Shown here piece after piece: positions 37,201 through 44,126 of a DNA stretch of 64,000 bases; within the stretch, counting starts at the first letter, position 1, and each line of letters begins with the position of its first letter. Where the stretch lies: contig CAXXLC010000032.1 of NCBI GenBank assembly GCA_963677345.2, positions 1-64,000 on the forward strand. The letters are read 5' to 3'. The translations under genes were made by a program, and so were the position numbers. The notes beneath the pieces were generated by a model that saw nothing but the letters and a program-made list of their open reading frames with translations, did not search any database and was not told where the DNA came from. Source of the stretch: Saccharicrinis sp963677345. GTDB taxonomy: Bacteria; Bacteroidota; Bacteroidia; Bacteroidales; Marinilabiliaceae.

Positions 37201-39902
37201 CTGAAGGTCTTATTGTTTACACACCAAATCAAAATTTCTTTGGAGAAGATGAGTTTGATTACCAGGTGTGTGATGAGGATGATTATTGTACTTCGGCTCA
37301 TGTGTCAATAACAGTAAATTCCGTCAATGATAAACCTGTTGTTATGTCGCAAAATACAGTTCAGATATCAGAGGATACTTCCTATACTATAACTCTCAAT
37401 GATTTAACAGTATCCGATGTGGATAATAATTACCCTTCAGAATTTGCTTTAGATGTCTTGTCCGGAGGTAATTATAGTGTCGTAGGTAATACAGTTACAC
37501 CGGAGTTGGATTTTAATGGAGAGTTAACTGTTAATGTTGTTGTTGATGATCTGGAGACAGAAAACAATGTGAGTGATATTTACCCCTTTGTTATTACGGT
37601 AAGCCCGGTAAACGATCAACCTGTGATTGTTAACCAGGCTGATTTATCAACAAATGAAGATGAGCCTCTTACTGTTACGTTAAACGACTTTACAGTTGAT
37701 GATCCTGATAATAATTATCCTAATGATTTTATCCTGGTGGTAATGGCAGGCCTGAATTACACCGTGACCAACAATGTAATTACACCGTCTGATGATTACT
37801 ATGGTTATATAAACGTTCCTGTTTATGTCAGCGATCAGTCCGATGAAAATGATAGAAGCAGGATCTTTAACCTGGTAGTGCAGGTCATAAGTCAAAATGA
37901 TGCTCCGCTAACTCAAAACGTATATTATTCCACTTCCGAAAATGTGTCTCTTGAAATAAATATGGCAGATTTAGTAACTGATGTTGATGGAAATATTGAT
38001 TATTCATCTTTTGTAAATACAACAAACCCTTCTGATGGTATTATTTCATATGATGATAATGATGTGATTACTTATGTTCCTGATGATGGTTTCTCTGGTG
38101 ATGATCGCTTTAGTTTTACATTTTCTGATAGTGAAGGTTTAATTAGTAATTTGTCAACTGTATTTATTAGTGTGAGTAATGAAGCCCCCAATGCTGTTGA
38201 TGATTATATGGAGCTCAATGAAGATGAGGATGTTGTGGTTTTAGTTTTGGATAATGATATTGACCCTCAGGATAATATTGATCCAACAACATTGGTCATT
38301 GTAAATAATCCTGTTAATGGTGAGTTGTCAATAAATTCTAATACCTCAGAAATCACTTATACTCCAGATTTAAATTTTAGCGGATCAGATGATTTTAGAT
38401 ACAGGATATTTGATCATACAGGTTATTCTGATGATGCAACAGTTACTCTTACAATATTGCCTGTCAATGATTTACCGGTTGTTGTCAGCGATGATGTAGA
38501 AACAAATGAGGATCAGGACGTTGTTGTTGATGTTCTGATAAATGATTATGATATAGATTCTGAACCTGAGGGCTTTACTGTTTCTGTTTCTGAAAATCCT
38601 CAGAATGGAAGTGCAGCTGTTAACTCTGATAATACCATAGTCTATACTCCAAATGAAAATTATAATGGAGAGGATATTTTTATGTACCAATTGTGTGATC
38701 AGCAAGGCGGGTGTTCTATTGCTCCCGTCAACATTGTTATCGCACCTCAAAATGATGCTCCTGTAGCTCTTGATGATGAGATAGTTGTTGCCCAGGAGGT
38801 GGCCTCGGTGATTGACGTTGCTGCAAATGATAGTGATATAGATAATAACTTAGATTTAACATCTGTTGAAATCGTTACAGATCCACAGGGTGGTGTTTGT
38901 TCTGTAGTATCATTAACAGGTGAGATTACTTATACATCTAATGTTGGTTTTTCAGGAGCAGATTTCTTTGTCTACCGGATTTGTGATACCGAAGGTTTAT
39001 GTTCTACGGCAACAGTCAATATTTCTGTCAGCCTGCAAAATATGGCTCCTGAGTGCCTCGATGACCTTGTGTTAATGACCGATGGTGCTACTGTTACTTT
39101 TAATGTTTTAGATAACGATACAGATGCCAATGCTGATGATATTACAGTAATTCTTGTTAATACAGATGATTTAGGTGGTTTTCTTGAGCAAACAGATAAT
39201 GGCGTTTTTACATATACATCTGTCTATGGTAATTATTGTATCGAAGAATATTTTACGTATCAAGGCTGTGATGATTCTGGTAATTGTGATGATGCAATAG
39301 TTCAATTTACTATTAGTGTTGCTGATACTGATGGAGATAATATTGCTGACTATAACGAAGAGCAACATTATAATACTGATGGTGATGAATATCCTGACTA
39401 TTTGGATGTAGATTCGGATAATGACGGGATATTGGATGTTGTTGAAGGTGGAGTTTCAAATCTTTGTGCTCAGGATATTGTAGATACTGATGAGGATGGC
39501 ATATTTAATTATCGAGATGAGGATAGTGATAGTGATGGTATCCCGGATATAGATGAAGGATCAGGAGATTGCGACAATGATGGGATAGCTGATTATATCG
39601 ATTATTTTGATGATTGTGCTGAAAGGATTGATGCTCCTGATACTTTCTCTCCAAATGGTGATGGTGTTAATGATTATTTTATCATTCCTGGAATTTCAGC
39701 TTATGATGATAATGAGATATTTATTTATAACAGATGGGGAGGTGAAGTCTTTCATATGATGAATTACGATAATCAATGGGACGGTAAATCAAGTAAATCT
39801 GCAATTGGCTCAGCAGAATTGCCTCAGGGTTTGTATTTCTACGTGGTTAAGTTGGGAAGTAATCAAGGAGTATTGAAAGGTTCTGTTTATATCAAAAGAT
39901 AA
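31236..39902 (+). CDS. Giant repeat adhesin (2888 residues), T9SS type B cargo
   Basis: Secreted protein with a signal peptide (VLFVFVNSGNAQ). Order: an Ig-like unit; three 96-residue repeats; five 110-residue VCBS/cadherin-like repeats; cadherin repeats with DYENP and ITGTDSG motifs (about 960-1270); many further Ig/cadherin-like units rich in VNDAPV, DVDNNYP and DVLxNDxD (about 1270-2700); calcium-binding DxDxDGxxD thrombospondin-3-like stretches (about 2700-2790); and a C-terminal type B sorting domain (TFSPNGDGVNDYF, EIFIYNRWGGEVF, LPQGLYFYVVKL, ending GSVYIKR). This matches surface adhesins of gliding or biofilm-forming Bacteroidota such as SprB, which need calcium and type IX secretion. 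The two genes after it encode the expected partner proteins. Acidic composition and AT-rich codons are uniform across the gene. Confidence 0.93.
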   Translation: MILKNLALNIFVVQFVLFVFVNSGNAQTAPDVTDIADQTVNEGEAFTTIILDNYVTDDNTGDENIEWTYSGNTSLIVDITNRLVTVTYPEGWTGSETITFTATDTDGLSASDAATFTVTAVNEAPVITGQANVLTTAEETALTIELSDVTFTDVDNTVPDDHILIVQDGSDYSHVGNEITPNADITGDIIVSVVVSDQQSINATSDAYGLTVTVTSVNDSPVITGQANVLTTSEETALTIELSDVTFTDVDNIVLDDHILIVLDGSDYSHVGNEITPNADITGDIIVDVVVSDQQSINATSDAYGLTVTVTSVNDSPVITGQANVLITSEETALTIELSDVTFTDVDNTVPDDHILIVQDGSDYSHVGNEITPNADITGDIIVDVVVSDQQSINATSDAYGLTVTVTSVNDAPTGDDSSIAIAEDETHLFVIGDFTNYSDPEGNALTAIQIATDVSQGALTSGGSAISTGNTYSLGNISYTPESNTSGTNYTSFTYYLVDSEGGVSALANTMTINVTAVNDVPTGDDSSITISEDETHLFVIGDFTNYSDPEGNALTAIQIATDVSQGALTSGGSAISTGNTYSLGNISYTPESNTSGTNYTSFTYYLVDSEGGVSALANTMTINVTAVNDAPTGDDSSITISEDETHLFVIGDFTNYSDPEGNALTAIQIATDVSQGALTSGGSAISTGNTYSLGNISYTPESNTSGTNYTSFTYYLVDSEGGVSALANTMSINVTSVNDVPTGDDSSITIAEDETHLFVIGDFTNYSDSEGNALTAIQIATDVSQGALTSGGSAISTGVNYTLGSLSYTPALNASGDNYTTFTYYLVDSEGGVSALANTMTINVTAVNDVPTGDDSSITIAEDETHLFVIGDFTNYSDPEGNALTYIQIATDVSLGELSSGGSAISTGVNYTLGSLSYTPALNASGDNYTTFTYYLVDSEGGVSASANTMTINVTAVNDAPVLTVGNVSISENYAGIVLTATSTDADSEDHHVYSITGTDSGGFDIDSNNGVLTFKTSPDYENPIDANTDNVYEITIIVTDDAGSTDSEDVTVTILDVEENSNYSILAIGNTTVYENSTYTSGPLTISGSPIGSLTYSLGGVDESLFSINTSTGEVSMDARDYENPEDDNVDNVYEVNITAKDQDDNTSSVLLNVTVLPINEYDPVISVSSTLVEENHTGVIEVASSTDSDADDSATYSLSGTDSGQFDINEFSGELVFIASPDYENPVDDGGNNIYDITITVTDDAGNFDDQSITITVANLNDNNPVGADDYIVVSEGGTVSVLNDGVTSVLDNDSDADGNSLTANLLSPTNYGSLTFNSNGTFSYSHDGSETTSDSFTYEADDGINNSNAVTVHITVTGVNDLPVIGDIPDQTIEESGSFNSISLNNYISDAETLDEDIEWSLDPTPTNFAVEINNGSATITPADEEWNGVEVLTFVATDEGGAFVSDNVRLEVTAVNDVPAITGQNTISIAEDTPTELSLNDLIVYDPDDNYPTGFTLTVLSGSNYQVTGNAITPNENITGLIVVPVYVTDDEAAQSNTYDLQVTVVNDNDPPVLIDIPNQTIPEGSMFNTIQLNNYVSDPDNTDDQISWTYSGNTELTIDIDRNSHVATIEIPDEDWFGQEAVVFTASDGLLTATNSVVLTVTAVNDAPVINSQQSLIYNEDAVFTIPYTALNVTDVDNTYPGEHEMTLLSGNNYTFIGRQVTPGEDFNGVLSIPVYITDLGSENQTSNTFNLRVTINAVNDAPQIESQINTLSTNEDIPIVISLDDVSIMDPDNSSGDFSLTIQPGDNYSFSGTTVTPALNYYGTLSVGVTVDDGEDENSESRVFTVSVLVLAQNDTPVANSQSVTTPENQEISINIHNLISDVEDALDLPSLKITSDVSNGTTTVDVDNTTIIYNPYDGYSGSDSFTYEICDQDGACAAGIITITVSNEAPAGVDDVAEVDEDNSISIDVLSNDTDPQGNIDPNTLTLLSVSQNGALSVQSEGLIVYTPNQNFFGEDEFDYQVCDEDDYCTSAHVSITVNSVNDKPVVMSQNTVQISEDTSYTITLNDLTVSDVDNNYPSEFALDVLSGGNYSVVGNTVTPELDFNGELTVNVVVDDLETENNVSDIYPFVITVSPVNDQPVIVNQADLSTNEDEPLTVTLNDFTVDDPDNNYPNDFILVVMAGLNYTVTNNVITPSDDYYGYINVPVYVSDQSDENDRSRIFNLVVQVISQNDAPLTQNVYYSTSENVSLEINMADLVTDVDGNIDYSSFVNTTNPSDGIISYDDNDVITYVPDDGFSGDDRFSFTFSDSEGLISNLSTVFISVSNEAPNAVDDYMELNEDEDVVVLVLDNDIDPQDNIDPTTLVIVNNPVNGELSINSNTSEITYTPDLNFSGSDDFRYRIFDHTGYSDDATVTLTILPVNDLPVVVSDDVETNEDQDVVVDVLINDYDIDSEPEGFTVSVSENPQNGSAAVNSDNTIVYTPNENYNGEDIFMYQLCDQQGGCSIAPVNIVIAPQNDAPVALDDEIVVAQEVASVIDVAANDSDIDNNLDLTSVEIVTDPQGGVCSVVSLTGEITYTSNVGFSGADFFVYRICDTEGLCSTATVNISVSLQNMAPECLDDLVLMTDGATVTFNVLDNDTDANADDITVILVNTDDLGGFLEQTDNGVFTYTSVYGNYCIEEYFTYQGCDDSGNCDDAIVQFTISVADTDGDNIADYNEEQHYNTDGDEYPDYLDVDSDNDGILDVVEGGVSNLCAQDIVDTDEDGIFNYRDEDSDSDGIPDIDEGSGDCDNDGIADYIDYFDDCAERIDAPDTFSPNGDGVNDYFIIPGISAYDDNEIFIYNRWGGEVFHMMNYDNQWDGKSSKSAIGSAELPQGLYFYVVKLGSNQGVLKGSVYIKR
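31596..32459 (+). repeat. Three near-identical 288-bp coding repeats
   Basis: Units begin at 31596, 31884 and 32172, each starting at a VN(E/D)xPVITGQANVL codon block. Each encodes 96 residues (TALTIELSDVTFTDVDN ... SDAYGLTVTVTS). Only a few bases differ between copies, for example VPDD against VLDD in the second. Confidence 0.95.
32460..34109 (+). repeat. Five near-identical 330-bp coding repeats
   Basis: Units begin at 32460, 32790, 33120, 33450 and 33780. Each encodes 110 residues starting VND(A/V)PTGDDSSI and ending NTM(T/S)INVT(A/S). Units 1-3 carry GNTYSLGNISYTPESNTSGT; units 4-5 carry GVNYTLGSLSYTPALNASGD. Unit 4 joins a type-1 first half to a type-2 second half, a sign of recombination between copies. 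Confidence 0.95.
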
Positions 39903-39909
39903 TTAGGTT

Positions 39910-40857
39910 ATGAATAAGTGGTTTAGATATATTTGTTATAAGTTTTCTGTGGTAATACTCTTTGTTTTCCCTGGATTTAATCTATCCGGCGTTTATGCGC
40001 AGCAGGATCCTATGTTTTCCCAGTATATGTTTAACACCTTGGCTGTTAATCCTGCTTATGCCGGATCAAGAGAGGTGTTGAGTTTAATGGTTCTGGGAAG
40101 GCAGCAATGGGTAGGGTTTGATGGTGCTCCTACAACAGCAACTTTTACAGGTCATTTGCCCGTATACAACAATATGGCTATAGGTGCTTCTTTGATTTAT
40201 GATTCTTATGGACCGGTAAATCAAACCAGTTTTTTTATCGATTATGCTTATCATTTAAAAATGAATGACAAGCTAAAGCTTTCGTTAGGTTTAAATGGTG
40301 GTTTTAATAATTATGCCATTGATTATACTGGCTTAGATAAAATAAATAGCAATGATGAGGCTTATTATTTGGCTAATGAGCAAGTTGTGTTGTCGAATTT
40401 TGGTTTTGGTCTTTTCTTATATTCTCAACGATTTTATCTGGGGTTATCCGTTCCCAGAATTACGGAGAATTCGTTTGCTAAAGGGAGTGAAAGTTATAGT
40501 AATGGAACTGAAGTGCGCCATTATTATGGTATGATGGGACTAGTTTTTAAAGTCAGTGAGAATTTCGTGTTGCGACCTTCTGTGATGGCTCGTGTGTCGC
40601 AAGGTTCTCCCTATAGTGTAGATGCTAACCTTAATACAGTGCTGTATGATAAATTTTGGTTAGGGGCTATGTATCGCTTTAATGAATCCTTTGGTGGAAT
40701 TGTGCAGTTCCAGGTAAACCCCCAGGTTAAATTTGGTTACGCATTTGATTTAAATACAAACCAACTCAGTTCTTATCACAGTGGTACTCATGAAATCATG
40801 ATTAGTTACGAATTTAATTTTAATAAAGATAAAGTTATTAATCCCAGGTATTTCTAA
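39910..40857 (+). CDS. PorP/SprF family outer-membrane protein
   Basis: 315 residues with a signal peptide (ending GVYAQ) and the family opening QDPMFSQYMFNTLAVNPAYAGSR, then GRQQWVGFDGAPTTATFTGHLP and a beta-barrel pattern of alternating hydrophobic strands ending in YEFNFNKDK. SprF-like proteins are needed to secrete or anchor individual T9SS type B cargo. It starts 7 bp after the adhesin stop, so it is very likely the dedicated partner of that adhesin. Confidence 0.93.
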   Translation: MNKWFRYICYKFSVVILFVFPGFNLSGVYAQQDPMFSQYMFNTLAVNPAYAGSREVLSLMVLGRQQWVGFDGAPTTATFTGHLPVYNNMAIGASLIYDSYGPVNQTSFFIDYAYHLKMNDKLKLSLGLNGGFNNYAIDYTGLDKINSNDEAYYLANEQVVLSNFGFGLFLYSQRFYLGLSVPRITENSFAKGSESYSNGTEVRHYYGMMGLVFKVSENFVLRPSVMARVSQGSPYSVDANLNTVLYDKFWLGAMYRFNESFGGIVQFQVNPQVKFGYAFDLNTNQLSSYHSGTHEIMISYEFNFNKDKVINPRYF

Positions 40858-40874
40858 TTGAAAAAAATGAATAG

Positions 40875-42425
40875 ATGATTCGTAAATACATATTTTATAT
40901 CAGTCTTTTATTGGTTTTGTTTTTTCAGCATTCTTTGAGTGCTCAAATTAAGGATATTAAGAAAGCCGATGAGTATTTCTTCGATTTTAATTATCGCAAA
41001 GCCATTCAACTCTATAAGGAAATAAAAAATAATGGTGATGCCGAATATTATACTGCTCATAGAATAGGGGATTGCTATCGTCACCTGGGTAATGTTGAGG
41101 AAAGTGTCAATTGGTATTTGCAAGCCATTGAATATCCGGATGTAGATATGTCTTCGTATCTGTTATTGGCGCAACAGCTAAAAAAGCTACACAGGTATAA
41201 TGAATCTAATCAATACCTTCAGAAATATAACGAAATGGCTGGTGTGGAGCCTTCTAATATTCTTTCAGAGAGTAAATTAAAGTTGTTGAAAAAAGATTCC
41301 TTACGTTATAAAATTTACAGTCTTCCTGTTAATTCTCCTTATTCAGAAATCGGGCCGGCATTGTATAACGATAAATTGGTGTTTTGTTCAAATAAAGGTG
41401 AAATAAGAGCTTTTAACAGAACAGATATCAGGGATGGTGAACAGTTTTATAAACTGTATTATTCTAAAATAAATACATTTTCAAACTTATCTCAACCCAG
41501 GTTTTTTTCCCGTAAATTATCTACAAAATATAACGATGGGCCAATTGCTTTTAATCAGGATAAGACCATTGCTTTTATTACCCGTAATGTTGATAGTTCA
41601 GATGATAAAAAATCGTATTTAAATATTTTTGTTTCTAATAAAGTCAATGGCCATTGGCAAAAGGATGTTCTTCCAATACCCTTGCATCAATTTAATTATT
41701 CTTTAATGCATGGCTTTTTAACCCATGATGAAAAAAGGTTTTTCTTTGTGTCGGATATGGAGGGTGGCTTTGGCGGTTTTGATATTTATTATTCGTATAT
41801 AAAGGATGGTTTTTTGAGTACCCCGGTAAATTTAGGCCCTCAAGTAAATTCTTCAGAGAATGAAATGTTCCCTTATGTGGCCGAAGATGGTATTTTATAT
41901 TATAGTTCTGATAAAGAAGCGGGTTTGGGAGGTATGGATGTGTTTTTTGCTTTGCCAATAGGTGAAGGGTTTTCAAATTCTTTTAATATGGGATATCCAA
42001 TAAATACAGCTGATGATGATTTTGGTTTAATCTATCTGGAAAATCAAAAGTTTGGCTATTTTGTCTCCAACAGAGAGGGAGGTGTGGGACAGGATGATAT
42101 TTATGCTTTTGAACAAAATAAGAGTCCCCGGTTTTCAAATTTTAAAGGGAGGGTGTTGACGGATAGTGAATGGGAAAATGTTGAAGGTGCTACTGTTAAT
42201 TTTTATTGGGAATCCGACCTCCTGTATACGACCTCAACAGATAAAAATGGTGAGTTTTCTATTTATCTCGAAGATATGGAACACTTTGATGGTGATGGCT
42301 CTTATGTTATTGAAGTGAAAAAGCGTTTTTTTAAACCCTTTAAATCTGATGTTCAGAAAGTTGTCGAATTTAAAGGTACAGGATATAGTATTGAAGTGTT
42401 GTTGCTATCCTATCAGGCTAAATAA
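40875..42425 (+). CDS. TPR / PD40 propeller protein of the adhesin locus, without the usual OmpA domain
   Basis: 516 residues, signal peptide ending HSLSAQ. TPR-like repeats at about 25-120 (ADEYFFDFNYRKAIQLYKEI, IGDCYRHLGNVEESVNWYLQAI). A WD40-like PD40 propeller spans about 150-420 (SEIGPALYNDKLVFCSN, FFVSDMEGGFGGFDIYYS, ILYYSSDKEAGLGGMDVFFA, YFVSNREGGVGQDDIYAFE). A carboxypeptidase-regulatory-like domain spans about 430-510 (GATVNFYWESDLLYTTSTDKNGEFS). Relatives next to PorP genes usually end in an OmpA peptidoglycan-binding domain; this one stops before it, and no OmpA-like sequence follows in any frame. It lies 17 bp after the PorP-like gene, in the same transcript. It probably forms a periplasmic or surface complex with that protein. 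Confidence 0.85.
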   Translation: MIRKYIFYISLLLVLFFQHSLSAQIKDIKKADEYFFDFNYRKAIQLYKEIKNNGDAEYYTAHRIGDCYRHLGNVEESVNWYLQAIEYPDVDMSSYLLLAQQLKKLHRYNESNQYLQKYNEMAGVEPSNILSESKLKLLKKDSLRYKIYSLPVNSPYSEIGPALYNDKLVFCSNKGEIRAFNRTDIRDGEQFYKLYYSKINTFSNLSQPRFFSRKLSTKYNDGPIAFNQDKTIAFITRNVDSSDDKKSYLNIFVSNKVNGHWQKDVLPIPLHQFNYSLMHGFLTHDEKRFFFVSDMEGGFGGFDIYYSYIKDGFLSTPVNLGPQVNSSENEMFPYVAEDGILYYSSDKEAGLGGMDVFFALPIGEGFSNSFNMGYPINTADDDFGLIYLENQKFGYFVSNREGGVGQDDIYAFEQNKSPRFSNFKGRVLTDSEWENVEGATVNFYWESDLLYTTSTDKNGEFSIYLEDMEHFDGDGSYVIEVKKRFFKPFKSDVQKVVEFKGTGYSIEVLLLSYQAK

Positions 42426-42850
42426 TTCTCAACTCATTTTTTAAGAATTCTTTTTTTTGCGATTTTGACTAGTTTTGTTATTCTTACGGGTGTCGCAAAT
42501 TTCTGGTTGACATTCTTTTCTTATGAATTTTTGCGGTTTGTTGATGTCTTTGCGTTCGGTTCTACATAGAATAGCTCTCTTAGATGTAAAAATAATGCAA
42601 ACTCACAGTGTTTAAAATTAAATGTGCTCATCTTTTGTTAGTTGAGTAAAAATAAAGATTATTTAACAGTAAAAGGATGTCGTTTTATGTCATCCTTTTT
42701 TACTTTTATTGAACATTGTGTTTTTCATTAATAAAATAAGTTAATTTAGAATAGAGGTATTTTGATTCTGTAAATGTAAGTGAATGAGATTTTTATTAAA
42801 TTTATTGTTTAGAATGGATTTAAATAGAATAAAAAAAGATGTGAATATCT
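42426..42850. other. Non-coding stretch after the adhesin operon
   Basis: AT-rich, with no ORF or RNA gene seen. The only structured element is the terminator at 42671-42703. GCGATTTT / TTTTTGCGG-like short strings are present but form no clear repeat. Confidence 0.5.
42671..42703 (+). terminator. Probable intrinsic terminator
   Basis: AAAAGGATG (42671-42679) pairs with CATCCTTTT (42691-42699) around an 11-base loop and is followed by TTTA. It lies about 245 bp after the adhesin operon. Confidence 0.65.
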
Positions 42851-42881
42851 TTTGTTCGTGTTTATGAACTAATTATATTTG
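42851..42881 (+). promoter_or_regulatory. Consensus Bacteroidota promoter (TTTG-N19-TATATTTG)
   Basis: TTTG at 42851-42854 and TATATTTG at 42874-42881 are separated by exactly 19 bp, the optimum for the primary sigma factor of this phylum. It lies 48 bp before the ECF sigma gene, so that gene is probably transcribed by the housekeeping sigma. Confidence 0.8.
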
Positions 42882-42928
42882 TTAAACATTTAAGAGCTTA
42901 CAGGTAATAACAAACAAAACATTACACC

Positions 42929-43426
42929 ATGACAACAATGCAATTCAATGAAAAGTTATTGAGCCTACAGGATAAACTAAAGTATTTTGCGCTTAGTTTA
43001 ACGGCCAATGAAGAAGACGCTAATGATTTGTTGCAGGAAACAACATTGAAAGCTTTAACGTATCGTAAGCAATTTGTATCAAATACAAATTTTAAGGCAT
43101 GGGTGTTTACTATTATGAAAAACACTTTCATTAATAATTATAGACGAACTCAAAAAACAAGAAATACTTTTGAATCGGTAGAGGATGCTTATAGAGTTGC
43201 TTTTAAAGGCAATTATTCTTCAGAAACTCCCGAAATGGTTCAGGCTGTAAATGAAATGAACCAAAGTATTGAAAAATTGGATGATGAGTTTAGAATACCA
43301 TTTACAATGCATACTTCGGGATATAAATATAAAGAAATTGCCGAGGAACTTGATTTGCCTATCGGAACCGTTAAAAGCAGAATATTTTTTACACGTAAAA
43401 AACTTCAAAATATGTTAGATGAGTAA
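42929..43426 (+). CDS. ECF-type RNA polymerase sigma factor
   Basis: 165 residues. Region 2 (about 15-85: LKYFALSLTANEEDANDLLQETTLKAL, NFKAWVFTIMKNTFINNYRR) and region 4 (about 110-160: EKLDDEFRIPFTMHTSGYKYKEIAEELDLPIGTVKSRIFFTRKKL) are complete, and there is no region 3. No anti-sigma or FecR-like gene is adjacent, so it is not of the SusC-linked FecI type. Start at 42929 (MTTMQF) or at the internal ATG 42938. A terminator follows. Confidence 0.94.
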   Translation: MTTMQFNEKLLSLQDKLKYFALSLTANEEDANDLLQETTLKALTYRKQFVSNTNFKAWVFTIMKNTFINNYRRTQKTRNTFESVEDAYRVAFKGNYSSETPEMVQAVNEMNQSIEKLDDEFRIPFTMHTSGYKYKEIAEELDLPIGTVKSRIFFTRKKLQNMLDE

Positions 43427-43495
43427 AATCATTCATACATTGGGGAGCTTTACATAGTTTCGTTAAGAACTTTTTTAATCGTAATATATGATATA

Positions 43496-43532
43496 TGCAG
43501 GATAAGTTGTTGTTACTTATCTTGCATTTTTT
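43496..43532 (+). terminator. Intrinsic terminator after the sigma gene
   Basis: TGCAGGATAAGT pairs with ACTTATCTTGCA (one G-T wobble) and is followed by six T. It stops 12 bp before the msrC-like gene, which must have its own promoter or be read through. Confidence 0.8.
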
Positions 43533-43544
43533 GAATATAAATAT

Positions 43545-44000
43545 ATGTCAGCAAAGTTATCTAAATACCAGAGGTTATTTCAACAAATAGAATTGTTAAC
43601 AAGTCCGGTTAATCATCCGCTTTCCAGAATGGCAACCATATCCGCCATCTTGCATCATAAAATGAAAGGTTATTATTGGACTGGATTTTATCTTTTAAAG
43701 GAGGGCGAGTTATTAGTGGGGCCATATCAGGGTCCATTAGCTTGCCTGAGGTTAAAAAAAGATACGGGCGTTTGCTGGGCCGGAGTGAATACCAAAATAA
43801 CAGTTGTTGTTGAAGATGTGGAAAAATTTCCGGGACATATTGCTTGCAGTTCTTTAACGAAGTCTGAAATAGTGGTGCCTGTTTTTAATAAAGAGAACCA
43901 GGTTGTTGGAGTATTGGATGTGGATAGTAGAGATTATTCAAATTTTGATCAGGAAGATAAAGAGGGCTTAGAAAAAATTGTTGAGTTGATTTATAAATAG
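43545..44000 (+). CDS. msrC: Free methionine-(R)-sulfoxide reductase (GAF domain)
   Basis: 151-residue GAF-domain enzyme that reduces free Met-R-sulfoxide. Three cysteines, C67 (GPLACLRL), C77 (TGVC) and C101 (FPGHIACSS), are spaced 10 and 24 residues apart, exactly as the catalytic set in the E. coli enzyme (84, 94, 118 from memory). The block VEDVEKFPGHIACSSLTKSEIVVPV is typical. Cytoplasmic. The signature is complete, so activity is likely. Confidence 0.93.
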   Translation: MSAKLSKYQRLFQQIELLTSPVNHPLSRMATISAILHHKMKGYYWTGFYLLKEGELLVGPYQGPLACLRLKKDTGVCWAGVNTKITVVVEDVEKFPGHIACSSLTKSEIVVPVFNKENQVVGVLDVDSRDYSNFDQEDKEGLEKIVELIYK

Positions 44001-44039
44001 TATTTTGTCTTCTTTTTGGAGAATGAGGTATTAATCTTT

Positions 44040-44066
44040 AGTTCGATAAATATTTTTTATTGAACT
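44040..44066. other. Inverted repeat before the TPR histidine kinase gene
   Basis: AGTTCGATAAA pairs with TTTATTGAACT (10 of 11) around TATTT. There is no T-run on the + side, so it may be an operator rather than a terminator. Low confidence. Confidence 0.3.
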
Positions 44067-44126
44067 GAGATTATTAAGATAGCAGGATGGGAGAATTCTT
44101 CAATTTAAGAATCAAAATCTCCATCA

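Noticed and set aside
32751..39368. Short minus-strand ORFs within the adhesin gene
   Set aside because: They are shadows of the coding strand; those in the repeats simply recur with the repeat.
40908..42000. Minus-strand ORFs opposite the PD40 protein gene
   Set aside because: They are low-complexity shadows with no start context or domain.
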